A stretch of 34,414 bases of DNA from CAZBZG01 sp964496245 (lineage in GTDB: Bacteria > Planctomycetota > SZUA-567). The stretch covers positions 1 through 34,414 of the forward strand of contig CAZBZG010000006.1 of assembly GCA_964496245.1 (NCBI GenBank). The letters are read 5' to 3'. Each line of letters opens with the position of its first letter. The first letter of the stretch is position 1. The notes beneath the pieces are model-generated. The model was not told the origin of the DNA and did not search any database. It was given only the letters and a program-made list of their open reading frames with translations. A program made the position numbers and the translations under genes. Shown piece by piece: positions 15,879-24,271 of the stretch.

Positions 15879-16517
15879 ATGAAGACGCTCACGAAGACCG
15901 GTCAGCAGTTCCTGGCAGCGGCAGTGGCGGTTCTGGTCCTGGGCGGGGTCGCCCGGGCTGCCGAAGGCAAGGGCGAGAAGCCGGGGCGCGCGTTCCACAA
16001 GGAGCAACGGGAGCGGGCCAAGGCGCACTACGAGCAGCAGAAGAAGGAGAACCATGCATTCCGCAAGTCCCAGAAGGAGAGCGACGCCTCGATCCAGGAG
16101 AAACTGAGCGCCGGCAAGAGCCATCGCCAGACGCAGGTCGGCGAGAACGAGACCTTCCACGGCGAGCAGCACAGCCGCCTGGTCGCGTTCGTCAAGGAGC
16201 GCATGGCGGAGAAGGACGTGCCCGCGGACAAGCAGAAGCAGATCCTCGCCTCCATCGAAGCGGTGCACGACAAGATTGTGGCCCACCACGAGACGCAGCA
16301 TCAAGAGAACATGAATGTCTTGGACAAGCTGATTCAGAAGGACGACCTGAGCAAGGAAGAGGTCAAGACCACGCTCAAGGAGCACCTCAAGCAGCAGCAC
16401 GAAGAGAACAAAGCGTTCCGCCAGAAGATGCGCGAGGAGCGCAGAGCCAAGCGCGAGGCCTTCCGCGAGGACCGCGGCGGCCGCAAGAAGGGCAAGGACG
16501 TCGAGGCCGAGAAGTAG
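15879..16517 (+). CDS. Secreted charged coiled-coil protein with internal duplication, family not recognised
   Basis: The protein has 212 residues. A clear signal peptide (MKTLTKTGQQFLAAAVAVLVLGGVARA) is cleaved near residue 27-28. The mature part is almost wholly charged helix, rich in Lys, Glu, Gln and His. Four E-N-x-x-[FV] motifs occur at 57, 89, 143 and 176. The pairs (57/89 and 143/176) are spaced 32 and 33 apart and offset by 86-87, so the mature protein looks like two related halves (compare AHYEQQKKENHAF with AHHETQHQEN). The C-terminus is very basic. AAAGGAG precedes the ATG, and a terminator hairpin follows the gene. The LTXXQ/Spy-type periplasmic helical proteins are the nearest general likeness, but I do not see their motif. 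The role is unknown; a periplasmic metal- or protein-binding function is a guess. Confidence 0.8.
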   Translation: MKTLTKTGQQFLAAAVAVLVLGGVARAAEGKGEKPGRAFHKEQRERAKAHYEQQKKENHAFRKSQKESDASIQEKLSAGKSHRQTQVGENETFHGEQHSRLVAFVKERMAEKDVPADKQKQILASIEAVHDKIVAHHETQHQENMNVLDKLIQKDDLSKEEVKTTLKEHLKQQHEENKAFRQKMREERRAKREAFREDRGGRKKGKDVEAEK

Positions 16518-16545
16518 ACCCTCCCACGGCACCCCGCCGATCCCG

Positions 16546-16586
16546 ACAGGCGCCAGGCATCCTTTCCATGCCCGGCGCCTGTGCTT
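16546..16586 (+). terminator. Rho-independent terminator after the coiled-coil gene
   Basis: A 15-base stem pairs at 14 positions (16546-16560 with 16568-16582) around a CCTTTCC loop and is followed by GCTTTT. On the minus strand the single mismatch becomes a G-U pair, so it may also end the convergent membrane-protein transcript, though no U tract follows on that side. Confidence 0.7.
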
Positions 16587-16608
16587 TTGCGGTTGGACCG
16601 AGCAAGGG

Positions 16609-18999
16609 TCACCCCGGCAACCGCCGGCCGAAGAACGCCACCAGCCCGTAGCAGACAACCGCCACGAGCAGCACGCGCGAGAAGCCCATGGCCATGGCGA
16701 GCACGGGCGCGGCCGTGGCTGCGGTCACGGACCCGAAGCCGTTGACCGCCCAGGCCCAGGGCACGAGCCGCGGCTCGGCCGCGGCCACGCGCCGCAGCAA
16801 CAGCGGAAAGAGCGTGCCCAGGACGAACGCGAGCGGGCCGAGGGTGACGGCCGCCACCACGATGCGTACGGACAGGGAGTGACCGCGCGTCAGGGCGAGC
16901 CACGGATCCAGGAGGCCACAGTAGGCCAGGCCCAGACCCGCGGCGAGCAGCGCCAGGACGGTCGGAATCTGCGGCCGGCCCGCATCCAGCCGGCGGGTCG
17001 CATAGCTCCCCGCACCGCTGAACACGAGGAAGCTCGCGATGGCCACGGCTGCGGCGTACACGGGATGCGCAAGATACAGGATCAGCTTCTGCAGGAACCC
17101 CACCTCGAGCAGCATGAAGCCGATGCCCAGCGCCAGGAACACGGCGAACGAAGCCGCCTTCCCGCTGGCTGCACGCAGACGCCGGATGCCCGGTGCGAGG
17201 GGGAGCACGATCAGCAAAGCGGCCAACACCACGGCCTGGACGAGGGCGGCGAGGAGCAGCAGGTAGCCGAGCTCAAGAAACGCGCGGCTGCGCCCGCCCA
17301 GGCGTTCCCGCAGCACGGAGAGAGCCTTCCAGCGGAAGAAATGATGGAAGAAGGGTCGGTCGTCCGTGGTCGCGTCCACGGCGAACAGGTACGCCTGCAG
17401 GAAATCGTCACGTTCGGGGCCGAGCAGCGCGCGCGCGCCCCGGAAGTAGTCGGCATCCGGCAGCACGTGGAAGCGATTGGCCTCGTCCGCACGCAAGCCG
17501 GGCAGGTAGCAGAGGTCGAAGCCCCGCTCGCAACAGAACACGCGCAACCGCTCTGCCTTTTCAGCGCCGAACGGCCGGGGGCTCGCCAGCACGGTGACCG
17601 TGGCCCAGCTGCGGAGCATGGCGAGCCGCGAGCGCGGGTCGCGTCCTTGCGCCCGGAGCGCGGCCGCAGCCGTGTCCAGCACCCGCAGCCCGTCCCGCGG
17701 CGGCACGCGCGCCCAGCGGGTGATCGCGAGCACGCCGTCCGGCGCGAGGCAGGCGAGCATGGCCTGGAAGGCTTCGGCCGTGTAGAGGTAGGATTCCTGG
17801 GCGGCATACAACCCGGCGCCGGACGCGCCAAAGGCGTCCACGCTCGGCAGCTGGATCACGTCGAAACGCTGGCGCTGCCCCGTTAGAAAGCCGCGCGCCT
17901 CTGCGTTCTCTACGCGAACGCCTCCCGCGCTGTAGATCCGGCCGCCGCGTCCGGCCAGGGCGCCGCGCATGAGCGCGATGACCTGGGGATTCATCTCGAG
18001 CGCCACAACCGTCTCACACCCGTGGAACCGGGCGAGCCCCAAATCTTTCCCCCCGCCCGCACCGACCACGAGCGCCCGGTCGGCCGGAGCGACGCGATAC
18101 GCTGCAGCCGGCGTGGTGGCGTCCAGAAACGCCCAGTCCGCGCGATGCGCGCAGTCATAGACCGGTCCGGCGATCTCGCCGTCCGCGAGGAGGAGGACGT
18201 GGGGGGGCAGATCCTCGGTGTACTGGAGACTGAGTCCGGGCGCGTGGTGGATGGCCGGGCCGGCCATGACGTCGAGGCGGCCGAGCGGACCCTCCCGTTG
18301 AACCAACTGCTCGGAGCCGGGCATGGCGCGCACCTGGGCCAGGGCCTTGTACTGGCTGATGGCCGGCTCCGCGGGCACCTGCATGGCGAGGCCTACAAAC
18401 GCTGCAACGGACAGAAACGCGACCGCGAAGGCGCCCTTGCGCGGCCACGGCAGCGCCAGCGCGCCCGCACACCAGGCCGCGGCGCCAAGCGCCAGGAGCG
18501 CCTGCGTCGGGCTGAGCGCCTGCAAAAGCCCGACCGTGCCAAACGCGCCCACCCCCGAGCCCAGGAGGTTGGCCGCGTAATGGCCGCTGATGCGCGCGGG
18601 CGCATCCATGAGCGCGAGGCCCACGCCCGCGCCCGCCAAGGCGAAGGGTACGAGCAGAAAGAGCTCGAGCAGGAGGGCGGGCAGCACCTCGCCGGCGTCC
18701 CAGGCGAGCGCCTGCACGTTGACCGGCCAGTGGCCCGCCCCCCAGACCGCGAGCGGCACGGCCACGCCGCAGCCCAGACACGCGGCTGCGAACGAATGTT
18801 CGAGCCGTTCGCGCACGCGTCGGCCGCACAGGGCGAGCGCGGTGCCGCTCGCGCCAAAGCCGAGCAGTGCCACGCCGATCACCATGGCAGCGAAGTGGTG
18901 CCAGAAACGGAGCGCGAGCAGCCGCATCAGCCCCAGCTGCAATCCGATCGCAGCAAAGGAGAGGAGCGCCACAGCCAGGCGGATGCGCACGAGCGGCAT
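16609..18999 (-). CDS. Integral membrane protein with spermidine-synthase-like domain
   Basis: The protein has 796 residues. The N-terminal part (about 1-230) has several hydrophobic segments, the middle (about 240-560) is a soluble class I methyltransferase/spermidine-synthase-like domain, and the C-terminal part has further membrane segments (LLLLAALVQAVVLAALLIVLP, FAVFLALGIGFMLLEVGFLQ and others). The SAM-type loop is VVGAGGGKDL (G313-G317, K318), followed by VALEMNPQVI. Similar fused proteins are widespread in bacteria; most have no proven aminopropyl transfer. The residues that would fix polyamine catalysis are not obvious, so the reaction is open. The start ATG at 18999 lies only six bases after the end of the isoaspartate methyltransferase gene, in one operon. 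Confidence 0.8.
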   Translation of the reverse strand: MPLVRIRLAVALLSFAAIGLQLGLMRLLALRFWHHFAAMVIGVALLGFGASGTALALCGRRVRERLEHSFAAACLGCGVAVPLAVWGAGHWPVNVQALAWDAGEVLPALLLELFLLVPFALAGAGVGLALMDAPARISGHYAANLLGSGVGAFGTVGLLQALSPTQALLALGAAAWCAGALALPWPRKGAFAVAFLSVAAFVGLAMQVPAEPAISQYKALAQVRAMPGSEQLVQREGPLGRLDVMAGPAIHHAPGLSLQYTEDLPPHVLLLADGEIAGPVYDCAHRADWAFLDATTPAAAYRVAPADRALVVGAGGGKDLGLARFHGCETVVALEMNPQVIALMRGALAGRGGRIYSAGGVRVENAEARGFLTGQRQRFDVIQLPSVDAFGASGAGLYAAQESYLYTAEAFQAMLACLAPDGVLAITRWARVPPRDGLRVLDTAAAALRAQGRDPRSRLAMLRSWATVTVLASPRPFGAEKAERLRVFCCERGFDLCYLPGLRADEANRFHVLPDADYFRGARALLGPERDDFLQAYLFAVDATTDDRPFFHHFFRWKALSVLRERLGGRSRAFLELGYLLLLAALVQAVVLAALLIVLPLAPGIRRLRAASGKAASFAVFLALGIGFMLLEVGFLQKLILYLAHPVYAAAVAIASFLVFSGAGSYATRRLDAGRPQIPTVLALLAAGLGLAYCGLLDPWLALTRGHSLSVRIVVAAVTLGPLAFVLGTLFPLLLRRVAAAEPRLVPWAWAVNGFGSVTAATAAPVLAMAMGFSRVLLVAVVCYGLVAFFGRRLPG

Positions 19000-19005
19000 G
19001 GGCGG

Positions 19006-19914
19006 TCAGTCCGCCTCCAATTCCTCGCGTGTGAACGGCACGAACCGCACGGTCATGAGCGAGCGGCTCTGCACGTTGCCCTCTTCGTCCTTGTCCACCC
19101 GCATGAGCCGCTGCACTGCGAACCGGCCGCCCACGGGAATCAGCATGCGCCCGCCCGGCGCGAGCTGCCGGAGGAGCGGCGGCGGAATCTGGCCGGCTGC
19201 AGCGGTCACGATGATGGCGTCAAATGGCGCGTGTGCGGGCCAGCCGTGGTACCCGTCCGCGTGGCGGACCTGCACGACGGTGTACCCCAACCGCTTGAGC
19301 CGCTGGGCCGCAGACGTGGCCAGGTCCTCGACGATCTCGATGGAGAACACATGCGGCGTACAGTGGGTGAGGATGGCGGCCTGGTATCCCGAGCCCGTGC
19401 CGATCTCGAGCACCTTGGCGTCCTCATCGAGGTCGAGCTGCCGGGTCATCTCGGCCACGATGTAGGGCTGGCTGATGGTCTGGCCGTGCCCGATGGGGAG
19501 CGGCGTATCCGCGTATGCGCGCGAGTCATACTTCTCGGGCACGAACGCGTGCCGCGGGACGGCCTTCATGGCGGCGAGCACGTTCTCGTCTTCGAGACCG
19601 TACCCGCGGATGGTGCGGACCATGGCCCGGCGCTCGTCCTCGCGCCCCGGGATGCGGGGCGGTGTCCAGGCTTCCTCCTCCGGCGGTTCCCCAACCGTGT
19701 CGCCCGCATCGGTCGTGCCCGCCGGATCGACGGGCCTGTCAGGGCCGGCCTCTTCAGCCTGCGCTGTAGCCCCCTCCGAATCCGGCACACGCGCGCCGGG
19801 TTGCACCGGCTCCTGCGATGACAGCCCGGGATGCAGGGCCACCAGCACGATCGCGCCCACAATCACCAGCGGCACGGCCCATCTCAACACACGGTCCACA
19901 CGTTCGCCCACCAT
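19006..19914 (-). CDS. pcm: Membrane-anchored protein-L-isoaspartate O-methyltransferase
   Basis: The protein has 302 residues. A single hydrophobic segment (about 11-29, WAVPLVIVGAIVLVALHPG) follows a short basic start, then an acidic, proline-rich linker (30-90), then a PCMT domain (95-295). VPRHAFVPEKYDSRAYADTP, PIGHGQTISQPYIVAEMT and VLEIGTGSGYQAAIL (168-182) are the family signatures, with the SAM loop GTGSGYQ. The family methylates L-isoaspartyl residues for repair. The anchor or signal suggests action at or outside the membrane, unlike the cytosolic E. coli enzyme, which has about 208 residues. The start at 19914 follows GGGAGG; an in-frame start 16 codons earlier would only add basic residues. 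Confidence 0.88.
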   Translation of the reverse strand: MVGERVDRVLRWAVPLVIVGAIVLVALHPGLSSQEPVQPGARVPDSEGATAQAEEAGPDRPVDPAGTTDAGDTVGEPPEEEAWTPPRIPGREDERRAMVRTIRGYGLEDENVLAAMKAVPRHAFVPEKYDSRAYADTPLPIGHGQTISQPYIVAEMTRQLDLDEDAKVLEIGTGSGYQAAILTHCTPHVFSIEIVEDLATSAAQRLKRLGYTVVQVRHADGYHGWPAHAPFDAIIVTAAAGQIPPPLLRQLAPGGRMLIPVGGRFAVQRLMRVDKDEEGNVQSRSLMTVRFVPFTREELEAD

Positions 19915-19965
19915 CGATCGCCTCCCGATCCGGCACGAGCCCCCGCCCTTTCCCGCTCGCACCTC

Positions 19966-19994
19966 ATGCTATCAGAATGCAGTGCGATTGTCCA
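19966..19994 (-). promoter_or_regulatory. Possible promoter for the pcm operon
   Basis: On the minus strand TGGACA (19994-19989), a 17-base spacer and TAGCAT (19971-19966). The -35 matches five of six and the -10 four of six. The ATG is about 52 bases downstream. Confidence 0.4.
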
Positions 19995-20032
19995 ACGGAC
20001 GTGACGGCGACTCGACAGACAGGCATACAACC

Positions 20033-20061
20033 TTGACAGAACGCGTCCCGGCGACGAATAT
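20033..20061 (+). promoter_or_regulatory. Possible promoter for the ZIP transporter gene
   Basis: A perfect TTGACA (20033-20038) is followed after 17 bases by GAATAT (20056-20061), a weak -10. The start codon is about 97 bases further on. No metal-regulator site was recognised. Confidence 0.4.
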
Positions 20062-20157
20062 GTCGCCATCGTGCGGTGGGCGCGCGAACACGCAGAAGCG
20101 CGCTTCCTGCACAGCGCCGAACAGACGCGAACAGGCCCTCGTCGGAGGCATGCACCC

Positions 20158-21057
20158 ATGGACGTTCTGTTCGCACTCGGGCTGACCGTGTTCGCAGGCC
20201 TGGCCACGGGCATCGGCAGCGCGCTCGCCTTCTTCGCCAAGCGCACGAACTACCGGTTCCTCTCCATCTCCACGGGCTTCTCAGCTGGCGTCATGCTCTA
20301 CGTCTCGTTCGTGGAGATCTTCTACAAGGGCGCGGAGTCCCTGCAAGCGGTCTACGGCGAAGCCACGGGCAACTGGGTCAATGTGGGCGCCTTCTTCGGC
20401 GGCATCGCGCTGATCGCCGTCATCGACAACCTCATCCCATCCGCCGAGAATCCTCACGAAATTCATACGCGCGAGGAAGTGGCGCCACTGCGCGACCCGG
20501 CGGCGGCCGAACCCGATTTCCAGGCCATTGCCGACGACCCGGCTTCGGCTGCGCCAGGGGCGCACGATCACCGGGTGGCTTCACAAAAGCTGCTGCGCAT
20601 GGGGCTCTTCACCGCGCTGGCCATCGGCATTCACAACTTTCCCGAGGGACTGGCCACCTTTCTCGCGGCCCTGGAAGACCCCCGGCTGGGCGTGGCCATC
20701 GCCATTGCGGTCGCGCTCCACAACATCCCCGAGGGCATCAGCGTGTCCGTGCCCATCTATTACGCCACAGGGAGCCGGAAGAAGGCCTTCACTTACTCAT
20801 TCTTGAGCGGCATCGCCGAACCCGTGGGCGCGGGCGCCGCCTATATCGTGCTGCGATGGCTGGTCGGCGGCACGGAAGGGGTCATGCCTCCGCAAGTCAT
20901 GGGCATCCTCTTTGCGGGCGTGGCCGGCATCATGGTCTACATCAGCCTGGACGAGCTCCTGCCCACGAGCCGCGCCTACGGCCGCGGCCACGACAGCCTC
21001 CTGGGGCTGGTGGCCGGCATGGCGATCATGGCCCTGAGTCTATTGCTCATGCAGTAG
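20158..21057 (+). CDS. zupT: ZIP-family divalent metal transporter, ZupT-like
   Basis: The protein has 299 residues and about eight membrane helices. The two metal-path motifs are H159-N-F-P-E-G164 and H188-N-I-P-E-G193, as in ZupT; they carry Zn, and often Fe, Mn or Co, into the cytoplasm. Between helices 3 and 4 a loop (about 95-143) holds several His, Asp and Glu residues (ENPHEIH, APGAHDHR), longer than in E. coli ZupT (257 residues in all), and could bind metal. The start at 20158 has CGGAGG ten bases upstream; a frame extending further upstream has no support. It is divergent from pcm and may respond to metal, but no operator was found. Confidence 0.9.
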   Translation: MDVLFALGLTVFAGLATGIGSALAFFAKRTNYRFLSISTGFSAGVMLYVSFVEIFYKGAESLQAVYGEATGNWVNVGAFFGGIALIAVIDNLIPSAENPHEIHTREEVAPLRDPAAAEPDFQAIADDPASAAPGAHDHRVASQKLLRMGLFTALAIGIHNFPEGLATFLAALEDPRLGVAIAIAVALHNIPEGISVSVPIYYATGSRKKAFTYSFLSGIAEPVGAGAAYIVLRWLVGGTEGVMPPQVMGILFAGVAGIMVYISLDELLPTSRAYGRGHDSLLGLVAGMAIMALSLLLMQ

Positions 21058-21168
21058 CGGCCGCCGTTTTCAGCGCGTACGCCGACGAAACAGCCGGATA
21101 GCTGGCAACATATCAGGTCGTAGGAATGCGCCCGTAATCGGGGGCGGAGAGCGGTCGACAACAGATGC

Positions 21169-21321
21169 CTACTCGTCGGGGAACTGCATGGCGGCCACGC
21201 GCCAGGTCTTGGGCTCGGACGTGAGCCACCTGGGCGTACCGAAGAGCAGGCAGTAGAGCATGAAGTTGAAGAGCAGGAATCCGTAGATGGCCAGGATGAT
21301 CTTGGCGCGACTGATAGCCAT
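21169..21321 (-). CDS. Small single-helix membrane protein (50 residues)
   Basis: The short frame starts at an ATG with AGGAGGGG eight bases upstream and ends at TAG. It encodes 50 residues: a short basic start (MAISRAK), one hydrophobic helix (about 8-28, IILAIYGFLLFNFMLYCLLFG) and a soluble tail (TPRWLTSEPKTW ... MQFPDE). The inside-positive start suggests the C-terminus faces outward, but the topology is uncertain. It lies between zupT (plus) and pyrG (plus) on the opposite strand, with a 17-base palindrome 66 bases upstream. I do not recognise a family. The strong ribosome site and clean hydrophobic pattern make it likely real. Confidence 0.7.
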   Translation of the reverse strand: MAISRAKIILAIYGFLLFNFMLYCLLFGTPRWLTSEPKTWRVAAMQFPDE

Positions 21322-21386
21322 AATCGTCCCCTCCTGATCCAGAACCCGTTCCTTTCTCTTGCCCCACTTCTGTTATCGGAAGGGAT

Positions 21387-21403
21387 CGGCTCAACTTGAG
21401 CCG
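21387..21403. promoter_or_regulatory. 17-base perfect palindrome CGGCTCAAcTTGAGCCG
   Basis: Two perfect 8-base arms flank one central base, midway between the small membrane-protein gene (minus, starts 21321) and pyrG (plus). The length and symmetry suit a dimeric regulator. The 10-base GCCGCAAACG that starts in its right arm (21400) recurs at 21448. Confidence 0.4.
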
Positions 21404-21447
21404 CAAACGCGTGGCTTTCGCAACCCGGACCACCTGCAAGAAGAGAA

Positions 21448-21465
21448 GCCGCAAACGGTTGCGGC
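21448..21465 (+). repeat. Hairpin GCCGCAA-acgg-TTGCGGC
   Basis: A perfect 7-base stem with a 4-base loop lies 30-45 bases before the possible pyrG promoter. Its left part repeats the 10-mer GCCGCAAACG seen 48 bases upstream. Confidence 0.4.
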
Positions 21466-21492
21466 GAGGCCCCGGATTCTTCCGCCGCGCCC

Positions 21493-21520
21493 TTGCATCC
21501 CCCCCGCATGTTTCCATAAT
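21493..21520 (+). promoter_or_regulatory. Possible promoter for pyrG
   Basis: TTGCAT (21493-21498), a 16-base spacer and CATAAT (21515-21520). The -10 matches five of six, the -35 three of six. The start codon lies about 55 bases downstream of the -10. Confidence 0.35.
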
Positions 21521-21574
21521 CGCACCAGACGTGATCGTTCATCCGCACTCGGCTGGGGAGAAATGGAGGGAGGT

Positions 21575-23212
21575 GTGAGCCGCTTTATCTTCGTGACCGG
21601 TGGGGTCGTCTCCTCGCTCGGCAAGGGACTGACTTCCGCCAGCATCGGACTCCTGCTCTGCCGCCGCGGACTCGCGATCCGCATGCTCAAGCTCGACCCC
21701 TACCTCAACGTCGACCCCGGCACCATGAATCCCTTCCAGCACGGCGAGGTGTTCGTCACCGACGACGGCGCCGAGACCGACCTGGATCTCGGCCACTACG
21801 AACGGTTCGTGGGCCGGCCCATGAGCCAGGCCTCCAACTGCACGACCGGCCGCATCTACCAGAGCGTGATCGAGCGCGAGCGGGAGGGCGCGTTCCTGGG
21901 CGCCACCGTCCAGGTCGTGCCGCACGTCACCGATGCCATCAAGAAGACCTTCACCGATCTGGAAGCGCCGGACGTGGACGTGGTGATCGTGGAACTCGGG
22001 GGCACGGTCGGCGACATCGAGGGCCTGCCCTACATCGAAGCCTTCCGCCAGTTCGGTCTCGAACGCGAGCCGAGCGAGGTCTTCTTCATCCACCTCACCC
22101 TGATCCCCTATCTGCGCGCATCGGAAGAGATCAAGACCAAGCCCACCCAGCACTCGGTCCAGAAGCTGCGCGAATACGGCATCCAACCGGACATGCTGAT
22201 CTGCCGCAGCGAGGTCCCCATCCATGCCGAGCACCGGGACAAGATCGCGCTCTTCTGCAATCTCCGGCGGGATCGCGTGATCGAGGAACGCAACGTGGAT
22301 CACACCATCTACGAAGTCCCCTGCATGCTCCGCGACCAGGCCGTGGACGCCATCGTCTGCCGGGGGCTGGGGCTGGAGACGCCGGCCCCGGATCTCACCG
22401 AGTGGGAAGCCATGATCGAAACCGTGCTCCACCCGGAGGGCGAGGTGGAGGTCGCGGTCGTGGGCAAGTACCTCTCCATCACGGACAGCTACAAGTCGGT
22501 CTTCGAAGCGCTCGACCACGGCGGCATCGCCAACCGGGCACGCGTGCGCGTGCGCAGAGTGGAATCCGAGGACATCGAGGCTGACGGCGCCGAGGCCCTC
22601 CTCAACGGGGTCTCCGGCGTGCTCGTGCCCGGCGGTTTCGGCCGGCGCGGGACCGAGGGCAAGATCGCGGCCATCCAATGGGCACGCGAACACCGGGTCC
22701 CCTTCCTCGGGCTCTGCTACGGACTCCAGTGCGCGGTAGTGGAATTCGCACGTCACGTCTGCGGCCAGCCCGAGGCGACCAGCGCCGAATGGTTCGAGGA
22801 GGAGGGCGAGGGTGATCTCGACAAGGCCTTCGTGGCCCTGATGGACGCCCAGCAGCAGGTGACAGCCAAAGGCGGCACCATGCGCCTCGGCGCCTATGCC
22901 TGCGCCCTGGAGAAAGGGAGCAAGGCCCGCGCCGCCTACGACGCGGAGATCGTACGCGAACGGCACCGCCACCGCTACGAGGTGAACCCCGCCAAGCTGC
23001 CGATCCTGACCGAGCACGGCCTCGTCCTCAGCGGCACGAACCCGGACTCGCGGCTCGTGGAGATCATCGAGCTCGCCGACCACCCGTGGTTCGTGGCCAC
23101 GCAGGCCCACCCCGAGTTCCGGAGCCGGCCGGTGGACGCCCACCCGCTCTTCCGCGGCTTTGTCGCCGCCGCTCTGGCGCACACCGAGACACCACAGGAC
23201 ACTGACACCTGA
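21575..23212 (+). CDS. pyrG: CTP synthase
   Basis: The protein has 545 residues, the usual length. It makes CTP from UTP, ATP and glutamine. The synthetase domain opens with FIFVTGGVVSSLGKGLTSAS (P-loop), then KLDPYLNVDPGTMNPFQHGE. The glutaminase domain holds the nucleophile C381 in LGLCYGLQ and the His-Glu pair in AHPEF near the end. The GTG at 21575 has GGAGG five bases upstream and gives the family N-terminus (SRFIFVTGG). An ATG four codons earlier (21563) is possible but its ribosome site is too close. The next gene, a ROK kinase, follows after 19 bases. Confidence 0.95.
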   Translation: MSRFIFVTGGVVSSLGKGLTSASIGLLLCRRGLAIRMLKLDPYLNVDPGTMNPFQHGEVFVTDDGAETDLDLGHYERFVGRPMSQASNCTTGRIYQSVIEREREGAFLGATVQVVPHVTDAIKKTFTDLEAPDVDVVIVELGGTVGDIEGLPYIEAFRQFGLEREPSEVFFIHLTLIPYLRASEEIKTKPTQHSVQKLREYGIQPDMLICRSEVPIHAEHRDKIALFCNLRRDRVIEERNVDHTIYEVPCMLRDQAVDAIVCRGLGLETPAPDLTEWEAMIETVLHPEGEVEVAVVGKYLSITDSYKSVFEALDHGGIANRARVRVRRVESEDIEADGAEALLNGVSGVLVPGGFGRRGTEGKIAAIQWAREHRVPFLGLCYGLQCAVVEFARHVCGQPEATSAEWFEEEGEGDLDKAFVALMDAQQQVTAKGGTMRLGAYACALEKGSKARAAYDAEIVRERHRHRYEVNPAKLPILTEHGLVLSGTNPDSRLVEIIELADHPWFVATQAHPEFRSRPVDAHPLFRGFVAAALAHTETPQDTDT

Positions 23213-23231
23213 ACGACCGGGAGATGCACCC

Positions 23232-24236
23232 ATGGCCAAGGACAGCAAGGCAAGCAAAAAGGACGAACGCCTCTTCGGCGGCCTCGACATCGGCGGCACC
23301 AAGCTCTACACCCTGATCACCGACGCCAACGGCAAGATCCTCGGCAAGGGCAAGAAGAAGACCAAGCCCGAGGTCGGGTTCCAGGGCGTGATGAAGCGCG
23401 CGGTCGCGTGCCTCGAGGAAGCCTGCAAGGACGCCAAGGTCGAATGCACGGCCCTGACCGCCCTGGGCGTGGGCAGCCCCAGCCCCATTCTCGAAGACGG
23501 CACAGCCATCTTTGCCCCGAACCTCGACTGGCACGACGTACCGCTCGGCCAGACCCTGGCGGAGGCTACGGGTCTGCCCGTCTTTCCGGAGAACGACGTG
23601 AACGCGGGCACCTACGGCGAATACGTTTTGGGCGCGGGCAAGGGCGCCAAGACCCTAGTGGGCCTGTTTCCGGGAACGGGCCTTGGCGGCGGCATCGTCT
23701 ACCATGGCGAGATCCTGCGCGGCGAAAACCGCATGGCCGTGGAGATCGGCCACATGATCGTGGTGGCCAATGGCCGGCGCTGCGGGTGCGGCCACTGCGG
23801 GTGCCTGGAGGCCTATGCCTCCAAGACCGGCATGGGCAAACGCTTCAGTCACGAGATCGACTTCTGCGGACGCGACTCCACGCTCATCAAGTCCTGCAAC
23901 GGCACGTACGACAACATCAAGAGCAGCATCCTGGCCAAGGCGTACGAAGCCAAAGACGCGGTCGCGGTCGAGACCCTGCACGAGGCCGCAGATTATCTCG
24001 GCATCGGCGTGGGCAACATGATCACCCTGCTCGGCCCGGACGTGGTCGTGATCGGCGGCGGCGTCTTCGAGGCCCTGGGCGACAAGCTGATCGACCGCGT
24101 GCGCGCGGCTGCCGCCGCCGTGACCCTGCCGGAGGCCTCGTTCAAGGACACGAAGATCGAACTCGCCAAACTCGCGGACGATGCCGTGGCCCTCGGCGCC
24201 ATGATGGTGGCCAAGGCACGCGTGGACCAAGCGTGA
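23232..24236 (+). CDS. ROK-family sugar kinase (glucokinase-like)
   Basis: The protein has 334 residues. After a lysine-rich start the ATP-phosphate motif is LDIGGTK (18-24). The catalytic aspartate is D122 in PENDVNAGTYGE. FPGTGLGGGIVYHGEI is the glycine-rich sugar/ATP site. H174 and the C184-G-C186-G-x-C-G-C191 cluster form the ROK zinc site. The second ATP motif is VVVIGGGVFEALG. It would phosphorylate a hexose such as glucose, N-acetylmannosamine or N-acetylglucosamine; the residue that sets the sugar cannot be settled here. GGGAG precedes the ATG. It follows pyrG by 19 bases and precedes the Nudix gene by 35, so the three may be cotranscribed. Confidence 0.9.
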   Translation: MAKDSKASKKDERLFGGLDIGGTKLYTLITDANGKILGKGKKKTKPEVGFQGVMKRAVACLEEACKDAKVECTALTALGVGSPSPILEDGTAIFAPNLDWHDVPLGQTLAEATGLPVFPENDVNAGTYGEYVLGAGKGAKTLVGLFPGTGLGGGIVYHGEILRGENRMAVEIGHMIVVANGRRCGCGHCGCLEAYASKTGMGKRFSHEIDFCGRDSTLIKSCNGTYDNIKSSILAKAYEAKDAVAVETLHEAADYLGIGVGNMITLLGPDVVVIGGGVFEALGDKLIDRVRAAAAAVTLPEASFKDTKIELAKLADDAVALGAMMVAKARVDQA

Positions 24237-24271
24237 GGCGCGAGCATTGAGGGAGGAAGGACGGACGAAGC

